Source: Clostridia bacterium
GTDB taxonomy: Bacteria; Bacillota; Clostridia; Oscillospirales; RGIG8002
DNA: 34,499 bases
Reading direction: 5' to 3'
NCBI GenBank assembly: GCA_017453725.1
Contig: JAFTEJ010000138.1
Coordinates: forward strand, 1-34,499
Position 1 is the stretch's first letter; every line of letters begins with the position of its first letter. Both the position numbers and the translations under genes were made by a program. The notes beneath the pieces are model-generated. The model was not told the DNA's origin, did no database searches, and was given only the letters and a program-made list of their open reading frames with translations. This document shows positions 1 through 7,637 of this stretch, in pieces.

Positions 1-260
1 GACAGCCCGTGGCGGCCGCGCCTCGTTGGCACCCCCCTCCTCTCGCAGGGCGTCGGTATTGCCTCCCTCTGAGGTGGGAGGTGGCATCTGAGGCGAAGCC
101 GAAGATGACGGAGGGAGAGATAACGACGGTTCTCCTTCTGCATCCACGTTGTGCCGGAGACGAGAATCAGACGCGTCGGTAGGGGCGTTCCCTCCCTCAG
201 TCTCGGACGGCAAGCCGTCCTCGACAGCTCCCTCGTCTGAGTGAGCTCCGCCTTCGGCGG
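1..260 (-). repeat. Composite B+A palindromic repeat, copy 1 (inside coding sequence)
   Basis: This stretch matches 10713-10975 along almost its whole length in the same orientation. It contains a degenerate B-like end (1-37), the linker CAGGGCGTCGGT (47-58), a left A unit (61-124, ending GGAGGGAGAGATAAC) and an inverted right A unit (188-249, starting TTCCCTCCCTCAGTCTC). Each A unit holds small hairpins such as GGACGGCAAGCCGTCC. Only the spacer between the A units differs strongly between the two copies. On the minus strand it is read through without a stop. Confidence 0.85.
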
Positions 261-384
261 GGGCTTCATCTTGAGGTGTGGGGTCCTTCGCTTCGCTCAG
301 GATGACAGAATCGGGCGCGGGAACGCCGGCTTCGGCGGGAACGCGCTTTTCTTCCGTTTCATTCAATTCGTTCATATCCGGCAT
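1..384 (-). CDS. N-terminal part of an unrecognised protein with a repeat-encoded Pro/Ser/Glu-rich segment (continues beyond the window)
   Basis: The minus strand is open for 128 codons from an ATG at 384 to the window edge. An AAGGAGG site lies 8 bases before that ATG, and the gene follows the phosphoesterase gene after 77 bases, so it probably ends the same operon. The product starts MPDMNELNETEEKR and then becomes low-complexity and acidic. From about residue 26 most of it is a translation of palindromic repeats: a family B half-unit gives VILSEAKDP, and a composite repeat gives segments such as DEGAVEDGLPSETEGG and EPSLSLPPSSSASP. The same segments occur inside the YfhO-family protein encoded at 9604-12483. 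No domain, signal peptide or membrane segment is visible in the part present, so no function can be given. It could be a membrane or surface protein with a long disordered cytoplasmic head. The start is well supported by the ribosome binding site. Confidence 0.72.
   Translation of the reverse strand, partial: MPDMNELNETEEKRVPAEAGVPAPDSVILSEAKDPTPQDEAPAEGGAHSDEGAVEDGLPSETEGGNAPTDASDSRLRHNVDAEGEPSLSLPPSSSASPQMPPPTSEGGNTDALREEGGANEARPPRAV
280..308 (-). repeat. Family B half-unit inside coding sequence
   Basis: The minus strand reads TGTCATCCTGAGCGAAGCGA followed by AGGACCCC, which is the same core as the intergenic copies at 12544, 31361 and 34398. Here it lies in the open reading frame of the partial gene at 1-384 and encodes part of its N-terminal segment. 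Confidence 0.85.
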
Positions 385-461
385 CGCTTCCGCCTCCTTC
401 CGCAAAGAACGCCCCGTGCAGACGCGCAGCCGCACGCCCTGCGGGGCGTATTTCATCAAAT

Positions 462-1499
462 CTATTCCGCGCCGTAAGCGCCGTCCTCATAGGCGGCGAC
501 GGTGAAGACCTTCGTATAATACTCGCGCGGCGCGTCCTGCCTGAGGGTTATCAGGCGGCAGCCGCGGATCATATCGTCCCCGTACGACGCGAAGGACGCG
601 CCCGGGCATTGGATGATATCGATCCCATTGACGGAGCCGATGAAGGCGTTGGCGTGGTCGTGCCCGACCGCGACGCCGACTACCCCGCCGAGCGAGGCGA
701 GGACGTCCGTCTCGCCGCTGTTCACCGTCGGCGGACAGGGGAACTCGCCGAGGTAGCCTTCGGCGTTGTCGTTCAGCCGCAGGGCGTAGTTCTTTCCGCC
801 GTAAGCCTTCGTACCGGCGGTGCCTTCGGGCAGTTCGCTCTCGCGCAGAAGGTCGAACCCCTCCGGCGGGATAATATGCTGGAACACCATCGACGGCACG
901 ACGCCGTTCGCGTTATACTCCGCGGCGGCCGCCTTCATCCATTCGAGCTGGTCGGCGTGAACGTGGTCGTAGCCGCCGTTGACGGAGTCGTAGCCGCCGG
1001 AATCGATCATCCAGAGATAAAACGCGGCGCGGCTCCCGTCGGACGACATGACCGGGATAACGCAGTTTCCGAGCCCGCTGAGCTCCGGCGCGGAGTCGAC
1101 GGTAAGGCAGTCGCCGACGCTCCGGTAGACCCCGTGCATAACTTCCTTGGTCATACCGTATTCGTCGTCGTGGTTGCCGAAGACGTAGGCGTACGGCGTA
1201 CCGCGCTCGACGAGCGGCGCGAGCAGCGCCTCGGCGCCCTTGCGGAACTTCTTTTCCTCGCCTTCGATGACGTTGTCGCCGAGCAGCACGACGAGGTCGG
1301 GCCTGTTCAGATCGAGCATCGCGGATATGAACTTCATCATGCGTTCGTTCGGATTCTCGCCGTCCTGGCAGTCCGCGAGGACGAGTATTCTGAATTCACC
1401 GTTATCGTTGAACTTCAATTCCTTTACCTCCTCCGCGCAGCCGGAGAACGCGGCGAGCGCGAGCGTTATCGAGAGAAGCGCGGCAATCAGACGTTTCAT
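462..1499 (-). CDS. Calcineurin-like metallophosphoesterase lipoprotein
   Basis: The 345-residue product begins with a lipoprotein signal peptide: KR, a hydrophobic stretch, then AAFSGC with Cys21 as the likely lipidated residue. The mature protein is therefore probably anchored outside the cell membrane. The metallophosphoesterase motifs follow in order: LADCQ (Asp43), LLGDN, FGNHDDE, QHI and a C-terminal VGHDHAN. These residues normally bind a two-metal centre that hydrolyses phosphoesters. The first motif has Gln where many family members have His (DxH), as seen in some extracellular phosphodiesterase-like members. The substrate cannot be told. It lies 4 bases after the EmrE-like pair, at the end of the glycan cassette, so a role in wall polymer or lipid-phosphate turnover is possible but only inferred. 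The ATG is preceded by GGGGTGA, an acceptable ribosome binding site. Confidence 0.85.
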   Translation of the reverse strand: MKRLIAALLSITLALAAFSGCAEEVKELKFNDNGEFRILVLADCQDGENPNERMMKFISAMLDLNRPDLVVLLGDNVIEGEEKKFRKGAEALLAPLVERGTPYAYVFGNHDDEYGMTKEVMHGVYRSVGDCLTVDSAPELSGLGNCVIPVMSSDGSRAAFYLWMIDSGGYDSVNGGYDHVHADQLEWMKAAAAEYNANGVVPSMVFQHIIPPEGFDLLRESELPEGTAGTKAYGGKNYALRLNDNAEGYLGEFPCPPTVNSGETDVLASLGGVVGVAVGHDHANAFIGSVNGIDIIQCPGASFASYGDDMIRGCRLITLRQDAPREYYTKVFTVAAYEDGAYGAE

Positions 1500-1503
1500 A
1501 TGC

Positions 1504-1860
1504 TCACCCCAGAAGCGAATACACGGCGATGCCGCCGATTATCAGCGCGAGCGCAAGAACTTTTTTAACGTTCAGCTTCTCTTTGAATATCGTCAAACCG
1601 AAGATCGTTACGTAGATATAGCTCGTCGCCTCGAGCACCGGCCCCATGGAAAGCGGGATCACGCGGTACGCGAAGATAGACAGAAAGGTCGTGCCGACAA
1701 AAAGCACGTAGGCGAATATAACGAGCGGGTTGAGGTATTCCTTTATGCGCGACGGATAGGTCTTCAGCGCCGCCTTTTTCAGCATGACCTGCGAGATCGC
1801 GCTGATGAAAACGCCGGCGAGCAAGATACATGCGTAAAGCAGAGTCTTTCCGTCCGTCAT
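1504..1860 (-). CDS. Half-size EmrE/ArnF-like membrane transporter subunit
   Basis: A 118-residue, very hydrophobic protein with four predicted membrane segments, roughly at residues 6-26, 46-66, 72-93 and 99-117. This is the size and layout of small multidrug resistance proteins and of the ArnE/ArnF undecaprenyl-phosphate-sugar flippase halves. The segment PLSMGPVLEATSYIYVTIFG, with a following Glu-Lys pair (KEKL), fits the DMT/EamA half-domain pattern. Its ATG overlaps the stop of the gene before it by four bases (ATGA), so the two are translationally coupled and probably make a heterodimer. Next to a polyprenyl-phosphate glycosyltransferase and two GT-C proteins, flipping of a lipid-linked sugar is more likely than drug export, but this is inference. 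The open frame continues upstream of this ATG, but that part only shadows the overlapping partner gene. Confidence 0.82.
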   Translation of the reverse strand: MTDGKTLLYACILLAGVFISAISQVMLKKAALKTYPSRIKEYLNPLVIFAYVLFVGTTFLSIFAYRVIPLSMGPVLEATSYIYVTIFGLTIFKEKLNVKKVLALALIIGGIAVYSLLG

Positions 1861-2291
1861 TCCGCATCGCCCGCCTTTCCGTCTGGATCCGGCGCGGATC
1901 CATGAGACTCCCCGGCGGGAGCTTCTCCCGGCTTCTCCTGAGGCTGCTCCGGTTCGCGGGCGAAGATCACGACGCCGGCGATCACCATCGCGGCGCCGGC
2001 GAGCTTGCCGACCGTCACCGGCTCGCTGAATATCAGCGCGCCCCAGATTATTCCCCAGACGACAGTAACCGCTTTGTTGGCGAACGCCGTCGTCAGCGGA
2101 AGCCTCTTTATGACCTGCTGCCAGCCGATCGCGTAGACGCCGAGCAGCAGGATTATGCACGCGTAGCACAGGCAGAACTTGAAGCTCATGAACGGCTGCT
2201 TCGCCGCAAGCTTGCTCGCAATGCCGCTGAGCGAATACAGCATCAGCATGACGTGCAGTATGAGCAGGTATTTCAGATTGCCTTTTTTCAT
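1857..2291 (-). CDS. Half-size EmrE/ArnE-like membrane transporter subunit with acidic tail
   Basis: A 144-residue protein with four predicted membrane segments in residues 1-110, again one DMT half-domain. Diagnostic features are a long hydrophobic stretch starting at LKYLLILHVMLMLYS and the PLTTAFANKAV...IFSEPVTVGK pattern common to EamA/SMR proteins, with a Glu next to Pro in the third to fourth segment. After residue 111 it carries a cytoplasmic tail of about 33 residues rich in Pro, Glu, Gly and Asp that is not part of the family fold. The start is set by GAGGTG 6 bases before the ATG, 10 bases after the ATP-grasp gene. The paired organisation with the following overlapping gene resembles arnE-arnF. 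The likely job is to move undecaprenyl-phosphate-linked sugar from the inner to the outer face of the membrane; a small-molecule exporter is the alternative. Confidence 0.82.
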   Translation of the reverse strand: MKKGNLKYLLILHVMLMLYSLSGIASKLAAKQPFMSFKFCLCYACIILLLGVYAIGWQQVIKRLPLTTAFANKAVTVVWGIIWGALIFSEPVTVGKLAGAAMVIAGVVIFAREPEQPQEKPGEAPAGESHGSAPDPDGKAGDAE

Positions 2292-2301
2292 GCTTCACAC
2301 C

Positions 2302-3450
2302 TCATTCCGCGGGAAGGTACGGCAGAAGCTCAGCCGCCGTTCCTGCGCGCATCAGGAAGTGCCCGAAGCGGTTGGAGCTATCGGTAACCTCTCCGCCGCA
2401 AGGACGTATGTCAGAGTCTACTATGAATTCCGGGTGCTCGCGCTGAAGCCGCGCGAACGCCTCCGCGTCCACGGCCGAAAAGATAAACCGCACAGCAGAA
2501 GCCGCTTTCGGCGCGATCGATTCCGGCAGCGCGGGCTTTTCGCCGAGCGCGACCTCTGCGACTGCGCGCACGAAGTCGTAGCCTGTGGAAAGCTCCACCA
2601 GATCGCTGCCTATGAAATCGCCGCCCATGCGGCCGCCGATCTCGATAATGCGTATCCTGCCGTCTTCATCGATCTTCAGTTCGCTGTGGGAAGCGCCGTT
2701 TTTCAGCCCGAGCGTGTCCAGCGCGTGAACGACCACGGCTTTAACACGCTCGAGCGTTTCCGCGTTGACCTGCGCAGGCTCGAGATGGCCGGTCTCTATG
2801 AAATGCGGAGCACCGGTTGTAAACTTCTGCGTCAACGCAAGGAAGCGGTGGTCGCCCCGGTATGAAATGAATTCAACGCTGTATTCCCGTCCGCCGGCGA
2901 ACTCCTCAATCAAAACCTTTTTCTCAAAGCTCTGCCCGAGCGCCGCCTCGACTGCGGAAGATAAAAGCTCCGGCCCTTCAAGCTTGAATATGCCGCGGCT
3001 GCCGCTGCGGTCGGTCGGCTTAACGATCACCGGATACGTCAAATCGAGCGCATCAAGATCGGTATCCGCGTCCGCGAGGATGCTTCTCGGGCTCGGATCT
3101 CCGCCTCTCTCAAACGCAGCTCGCATAAGGTGCTTGTTTGTGCTGCGTTCGACCGCGTCGGGCGTGTTGCCGATAAGCCCAAGCGCGTCCGCGACGTAGC
3201 CTACGGTTATCATCGCCAGATCGGAGGCAATGCTGCATATACCGTCGACGCCGACCTCGCGGCAAACCTCGAGTATTTTCTCTTTTTCAACTATGCTTAT
3301 CGGGTAGAACACGTCGGCGCTCTTTTCGCCGACGTCTCCCGCCGCCCATGCGAAAACGTGGGTCTCAACGCCCATGCTCTTCGCCTTCAGTATCAGCGGC
3401 TCCTGAAGCTCCGAAGCGCCGATTATCGCGAGCTTACGCATTGTTTTCAT
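2302..3450 (-). CDS. ATP-grasp domain ligase of a glycan cassette
   Basis: The 382-residue product has the three parts of carboxylate-amine ligases. A PreATP-grasp/Rossmann-like N-terminus (LAIIGASELQEPLI) comes first, then the ATP-grasp core with PVIVKPTDRSGSRGI as the nucleotide loop (about residues 140-155) and VLIEEFAGGREYSVE, then the metal-binding segment HSELKIDEDGRIRIIEIGGR followed by MGGDF. Enzymes of this type use ATP to activate a carboxylate as an acyl-phosphate and join it to an amine or thiol. It overlaps the upstream aminotransferase gene by 17 bases and follows amino-sugar genes, so it may attach an amino acid or other acid to the amino group of the sugar; the substrate is unknown. 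Start choice: GAGGTG lies 4 bases before the first ATG and too far from the second ATG three codons later. Homology to PurK/PurT-type enzymes is only at fold level. Confidence 0.85.
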   Translation of the reverse strand: MKTMRKLAIIGASELQEPLILKAKSMGVETHVFAWAAGDVGEKSADVFYPISIVEKEKILEVCREVGVDGICSIASDLAMITVGYVADALGLIGNTPDAVERSTNKHLMRAAFERGGDPSPRSILADADTDLDALDLTYPVIVKPTDRSGSRGIFKLEGPELLSSAVEAALGQSFEKKVLIEEFAGGREYSVEFISYRGDHRFLALTQKFTTGAPHFIETGHLEPAQVNAETLERVKAVVVHALDTLGLKNGASHSELKIDEDGRIRIIEIGGRMGGDFIGSDLVELSTGYDFVRAVAEVALGEKPALPESIAPKAASAVRFIFSAVDAEAFARLQREHPEFIVDSDIRPCGGEVTDSSNRFGHFLMRAGTAAELLPYLPAE

Positions 3451-4483
3451 TCAACACCTCGTTTATCACGCTGCAAATCCTGTCTTTTTCGCCGTCGCTT
3501 AAAAGCAACGGGAAATTAATAATCTGTGTCTCGTGCAGATCTGCTCCGGGATAATCGCCCTCGTCGCCGAAAAGACATGTAACATTCGGATACCAGTCGC
3601 TTACCGGCAATCCTTCAGCCAGACAGCGGCGGATGATCGCGCTTTTCTTTTCCGAATCGGATATCAGCATACAGAATCTCCACGGCACAGCGCCTTCCGA
3701 AAAAGGATAAAACGCCGCGCTGTGCTGCACGAGAACTTTCTCATAGTATTTCAGCGCCTCTCTGCGCAAACGTATTACAGCGTCGGCATTTTCAAGGCCT
3801 TTCCGCAGGAATGCACGCTCGGTATCAGATATTGAAAAAATGAATTCGTCTCTGCAGGCGTTTTGAAGTTCGTCATATATTACGCGTTCGAGCTTCGTGC
3901 CGCGCCCCTCATTGCGGAGCACGCGGTAAAGCTTCGAGAACAGCGCCAACTCCCTGCCTCCCGACCTACGCGGAAGCAACTTTTCTGCCGTTTCGAGCCC
4001 GAGGATGTCGTTTTTACCGACGACATATCCGCCGAAGCCGAGATCCACGGTCTTGGAATACCCGGTGCTGTAAACCGCGTAATCGCCCTGCTCACCAAGC
4101 GCATAACGATTTGTCTCCGCGCCCATTGCCGACGCGCAGTCCTCTATCAGCAGAATCCCGCGCTCTGAGCAGAACGAGGCAATTTCCGCTAGATCGCCGA
4201 CGGGGTTGCCGTACATATGCGGCACGACTGCCGCGACGGTATCATGCCCGGCCGCAGATGAAAACGTTTCCGCAGTGGCGTTGCCGCTCACGGGATCAAC
4301 ATCGCAGAAGCGAACGCGCATGCCCGCGTAAAGCACGGGGTATACTCCGGCATAGCAGATATTCGCGGGGACGATTACCGTTCCTGTTTTTTCCACGGCA
4401 TGCTTCAGAATCAGATAGATGCCGACTGCTGCCCTACCTACAAAGAGGCGGTTGTCCGTTTTTTTCTCCATTGCTTCTATCAC
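3434..4483 (-). CDS. DegT/DnrJ/EryC1-type PLP aminotransferase
   Basis: A 349-residue fold-type I aminotransferase of the sugar-nucleotide group. The pyridoxal phosphate sites are visible: IEDCASAMG with Asp115 facing the pyridine nitrogen, and STGYSKTVDLGFGG with Lys144 as the Schiff-base lysine. It is only distantly similar to the WecE-type enzyme encoded at 6455-7594, is shorter at its N-terminus, and probably acts on another substrate, or could be a PLP enzyme that does not transaminate. The proposed start is GTG, giving a GTGA overlap with the stop of the upstream epimerase gene, the usual sign of coupled translation. An ATG four codons later is the alternative; neither has a good ribosome binding site. 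It is embedded in the run epimerase-aminotransferase-ATP-grasp, which points to synthesis of a modified amino sugar or of an amino-compound decoration. Confidence 0.87.
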   Translation of the reverse strand: MIEAMEKKTDNRLFVGRAAVGIYLILKHAVEKTGTVIVPANICYAGVYPVLYAGMRVRFCDVDPVSGNATAETFSSAAGHDTVAAVVPHMYGNPVGDLAEIASFCSERGILLIEDCASAMGAETNRYALGEQGDYAVYSTGYSKTVDLGFGGYVVGKNDILGLETAEKLLPRRSGGRELALFSKLYRVLRNEGRGTKLERVIYDELQNACRDEFIFSISDTERAFLRKGLENADAVIRLRREALKYYEKVLVQHSAAFYPFSEGAVPWRFCMLISDSEKKSAIIRRCLAEGLPVSDWYPNVTCLFGDEGDYPGADLHETQIINFPLLLSDGEKDRICSVINEVLNENNA

Positions 4484-5481
4484 AGCGTTGCGGGACGCTG
4501 TCCCTCAACGATATAGTGGTAATTATGGTAGCGCTTCGACTCCCACTCCTTCTTGTAGTCGCGGTACATAGCGTAGATGTCACTGTATTCGGGCTTCCAA
4601 CCGAGCTCTCTCTCCGCCTTCGAAATATCGTAAATATAGCCGCGTGTGAGTCCGGGCTTTTCCGGACACATGATAACGCGGCTCTTGCCGCTCTCCGTTT
4701 CGAAGATTTCCGCTACCGCGAGCGCCTCCTCGTATTGGGAGTATCCGACTCCGGCGGCTATATTGTATATCCCTCTCGCTTCCGGAATCTTTGCTGCAGC
4801 GGCAAGCGCGGAAACAACGTCCTTTATATAGATATGGTCACGCTTTATCGTCTGGTCTCCCCAAACCTCTATATCGTCGCCGCGCAGCGCCTTCTCGAAG
4901 AAAATCTCGAACGTGCTCTTTTTGTAAGTGTGATCTGCGTTGAGATGGCCGAGTATCTCACCATAGCCGTGGACTCCGGTGAGTCTGAGCGCCACTGCGT
5001 TCAGGCCGAAGTCCTTGTTGTAGTACTCCACAAAGTTCTCCGCGGCAATCTTGGAGATGATATAAGGCGAGTGGTCGCCCTTGAAGCTGATTGGGTCCAT
5101 CTCTGAAATAACCGTCTTGTCAACGTCGTTATACACCTTATGCGAAGATGTGACAACAACCTTTTTTATGTTGTTCTTTCTTGCATATTCAAGTGTTCTG
5201 TAGACGCCGATCGTGTTAACCTCAAAGAAGCGCTCGACCGGTGTTTCAAGTTCGGCGAGGCATGCGGCGAGGTCAATCACCGCATCCACTCCCTCGGTCG
5301 GAAGACTGTCAAAAGAGGCTTCGTCGCCGATGTCAAAATAGCGGAACGGCACGTTGTTCTCCTCAAAAAACCGTGCAACCTTTTCGGATCTTCCGAGCGC
5401 GAGGATGTCTTCGCCCCGCGAAACCATTTCTGTGCAAAAATATCTGCCGACATATCCTGTTGCTCCGATAACGAGAATCAT
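4480..5481 (-). CDS. NAD(P)-dependent epimerase/dehydratase (extended SDR)
   Basis: The 333-residue protein has an N-terminal nucleotide-binding motif GATGYVG (Gly6, Gly9, Gly12), the catalytic Ser in VVTSSHKVY near residue 112, and the catalytic pair Tyr140/Lys144 in SPYIISK. This defines an extended short-chain dehydrogenase that oxidises, dehydrates or epimerises nucleotide sugars. The C-terminal part, with RDHIYIKDVVSAL and YNIAAG, is the usual substrate-binding half. It overlaps the GT2 gene by ATGA and the next aminotransferase gene by GTGA, so all three are translated together. Which sugar it acts on cannot be said; UDP- or dTDP-hexose 4-epimerase, or a ketoreductase supplying the neighbouring aminotransferase, are the main options. 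The base composition here is visibly lower in GC than in the housekeeping genes, as in the other cassette genes. Confidence 0.88.
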   Translation of the reverse strand: MILVIGATGYVGRYFCTEMVSRGEDILALGRSEKVARFFEENNVPFRYFDIGDEASFDSLPTEGVDAVIDLAACLAELETPVERFFEVNTIGVYRTLEYARKNNIKKVVVTSSHKVYNDVDKTVISEMDPISFKGDHSPYIISKIAAENFVEYYNKDFGLNAVALRLTGVHGYGEILGHLNADHTYKKSTFEIFFEKALRGDDIEVWGDQTIKRDHIYIKDVVSALAAAAKIPEARGIYNIAAGVGYSQYEEALAVAEIFETESGKSRVIMCPEKPGLTRGYIYDISKAERELGWKPEYSDIYAMYRDYKKEWESKRYHNYHYIVEGQRPATL

Positions 5482-6434
5482 TCCTGTTCCTCCTTTGATT
5501 CGTTCGCGTTTTTTTTGCCGTTGACAACGCTTCTGACAACATAAAGCGGACGCCGCTTGACTTCGTCAAAAACATATCCTATATAGATACCTATGATACC
5601 AAGCGCCATCAGTATCAGACCGCCGATAAGGAATATCGACACGAAAAGGCTCGTCCATCCCGACGGCACGTTGCCGGTCACAAAGAACTGTATCACCTTC
5701 ACTATTGCTACAACGAACGCTACGAACGCAATCAAAAAGCCAAGCTTCGAGGCGAATCTCAGCGGTTTGTTCGACTGAGACGTGATGAACTCGGTCGCCA
5801 TATTGATTTTACGCTTGAAGTTGTACGAAGACTTGCCCTCGTAACGCTTGTCGGCGTCAATATCTATTGCGGCCTGCCTGAATCCGAGCCACTTGATAAA
5901 GAGCGTATACGCTCTGTTCTGCTCGCGCATACCGCAGTATGCATCTATAACTTCGCGGCGGGATATGCTGAAATTGCATATAGAACTGTCGAATCTTCCG
6001 TCGGTAAGGCGGTTATACACCTTATAAAAGAATTGCGAGAAAAACTTGACAATCCCTTTATCCTTGCGTCCCTTGCGCTTAGCGAAGACGACATCGTAAC
6101 CCTCTGCCGCCTTTGCGTAAAGATCGGCGATCCCTTCAGGGCGATCTTGAAGGTCGCAGTCCATAACCACCACCCAGTCTCCGTCGCAGTAATCGAGCCC
6201 TGCGGTTATCGCGCGGATTTGACCGAAGTTCCTCGAAAGCTCCACCCCGACCACGTGGGGATTGGCGGCACAGGCTTTCTGCACCTCTTTCCATGAGCCC
6301 TTCGGACAACAATCGTTGACGAGTACAATCTCATAATCGTCCGCAAGCTGCGACACGGTTTTTGCAACGCGCTCGCAAAGCGGCACAACAGCTCCCGGAC
6401 AACCGTAAACCGGCACTACAACCGATATTTTCAT
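5478..6434 (-). CDS. Family 2 glycosyltransferase of the ArnC/GtrB/DPM1 type, polyprenyl-phosphate sugar synthase
   Basis: A 318-residue enzyme with a GT-A catalytic domain in residues 1-225 and two C-terminal membrane segments (about 231-252 and 262-287). The start VVVPVYGCPG, the Asp in VNDCCPKGSW and the metal-binding MDCDLQD (Asp92, Asp94) fit the family that transfers a sugar from a nucleotide onto undecaprenyl or dolichyl phosphate on the cytoplasmic face. The helical NRAYTLFIKWLGF region followed by RYEGKSSYNFKRK is a typical signature of this subgroup. GGAGGGG lies 7 bases before the ATG. It follows wecE by 20 bases and overlaps the epimerase gene. Together with the EmrE-like pair and the GT-C proteins it gives the load, flip and transfer steps of a lipid-linked sugar route. 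Donor sugar unknown; dTDP-4-amino-4,6-dideoxygalactose is a reasonable guess. Confidence 0.9.
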   Translation of the reverse strand: MKISVVVPVYGCPGAVVPLCERVAKTVSQLADDYEIVLVNDCCPKGSWKEVQKACAANPHVVGVELSRNFGQIRAITAGLDYCDGDWVVVMDCDLQDRPEGIADLYAKAAEGYDVVFAKRKGRKDKGIVKFFSQFFYKVYNRLTDGRFDSSICNFSISRREVIDAYCGMREQNRAYTLFIKWLGFRQAAIDIDADKRYEGKSSYNFKRKINMATEFITSQSNKPLRFASKLGFLIAFVAFVVAIVKVIQFFVTGNVPSGWTSLFVSIFLIGGLILMALGIIGIYIGYVFDEVKRRPLYVVRSVVNGKKNANESKEEQE

Positions 6435-6454
6435 ATGATCCCCTCCAACGTTAA

Positions 6455-7594
6455 TTATTCGGCAACGCCGTTGAAAAAGCCAAGTACCTTTTCTATAACA
6501 TATTCGCAGTCGCTTTCGCTGAGACCGTAATACATAGGCAGACGCGCAAGGCGTTCGCTCTCCTTTGTCGTGTAGACGTCCTCGCCGTGGAAACGTCCGA
6601 ACTTCAGCCCTGCCGGCGCACTGTGCAGCGGGATATAATGGAAAACGCTGGTTATCCCGTATTCACGCAGATGAGCGATAAAGCGTGTGCGCTCTTCAAG
6701 GTCGCGGCATTTTATGTAAAACATATGCGCATTGTGAGTGCAGCCCTCCGGTATCGTCGGGATGTCTATGCGTCCGGCGTCCGCCAGCGGTTTGAACGCT
6801 TCATAGTACGCGTTCCATGTGCGCAGACGGTCCTTGTTTATCTCGTCCGCGACCTCGAGCTGAGCCCAGAGGTAGGCCGCGTTAAGATCGCTCGGCAGGC
6901 AGCTGTCGCCGAAGTCCACCCAGGTGTACTTATCCACCTGACCGCGGAAGAACTTCGAGCGGTTGGTGCCCTTCTCGCGCAGGATCTCGGCGCGTTCGTT
7001 GAATTCCGGACGGTTTATGACGATCGCGCCGCCCTCGCCCATCGAATAGTTCTTCGTCTCGTGGAAGGAATAGCAGCCGAAATCGCCTATCGTGCCGAGC
7101 GCTCTGCCCTTGTAGGTGCTCATGACCCCCTGCGCGGCATCCTCCACGACGAAAAGTCCGTGCCTTTGCGCGATATCCATAACGGCGTCCATATCACACG
7201 CCATTCCGGCGTAGTGGACGACCGCGATCGCACGCGTCCTGTCGGTTATCGCTTCTTCGATTTTCTTCTCGTCAATATTCATCGTATCCGGGCGTATATC
7301 GACAAAAACCAGCGTCGCGCCCGCGAGCACGAAGGACGTTGCGGTACTCGAGAAGGTATAACTCGGCAGTATAACCTCGTCTCCCGGCTTAATGCCGCAG
7401 AGCAGCGCGGACATATCCAGCGCCGTCGTGCCGCTGGTCGTCAGCAGCACCTTCTGCGCGCCGAAACGCTCCTCCATCCAGCGGTTGCAGCGCTTGGTGA
7501 AGTCGCCGTCGCCGCAGATCTTGTGTGAATCGACCGCCTGCTTCATATAATCAAATGCGGTTTCTATATATGGCGGATAATTGAAAGATACCAT
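6455..7594 (-). CDS. wecE: dTDP-4-amino-4,6-dideoxygalactose transaminase (WecE/RffA family)
   Basis: The 379-residue product is very close to WecE from start to end: the opening FNYPPYIETAFDYM, the loop KICGDGDFTKRC, EDAAQGVMSTYKGRALGTIG with Asp152, and SFHETKNYSMGEGG with the Schiff-base Lys181. WecE transfers an amino group from glutamate to dTDP-4-keto-6-deoxyglucose, giving dTDP-4-amino-4,6-dideoxy-D-galactose, used in enterobacterial common antigen and other surface glycans. The genes that make the keto sugar (rmlA, rmlB) are not in the window. The start is the ATG at 7594, which has GGAGGGG 5 bases upstream; a TTG five codons earlier overlaps this site and is rejected. It lies between a GT-C gene and the polyprenyl-phosphate glycosyltransferase gene. 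The family call is strong, while the exact sugar is inferred from similarity alone. Confidence 0.93.
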   Translation of the reverse strand: MVSFNYPPYIETAFDYMKQAVDSHKICGDGDFTKRCNRWMEERFGAQKVLLTTSGTTALDMSALLCGIKPGDEVILPSYTFSSTATSFVLAGATLVFVDIRPDTMNIDEKKIEEAITDRTRAIAVVHYAGMACDMDAVMDIAQRHGLFVVEDAAQGVMSTYKGRALGTIGDFGCYSFHETKNYSMGEGGAIVINRPEFNERAEILREKGTNRSKFFRGQVDKYTWVDFGDSCLPSDLNAAYLWAQLEVADEINKDRLRTWNAYYEAFKPLADAGRIDIPTIPEGCTHNAHMFYIKCRDLEERTRFIAHLREYGITSVFHYIPLHSAPAGLKFGRFHGEDVYTTKESERLARLPMYYGLSESDCEYVIEKVLGFFNGVAE

Positions 7595-7637
7595 CTTTTT
7601 CCCCTCCAAAATCTCCCTTTATATTTTTACAACCTTA

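Noticed and set aside
1861-2298. Upstream extension of the second EmrE-like half to 264 codons
   Set aside because: It is out of frame with, and completely overlaps, the first half-transporter gene, whose hydrophobic protein and ribosome binding site are convincing.
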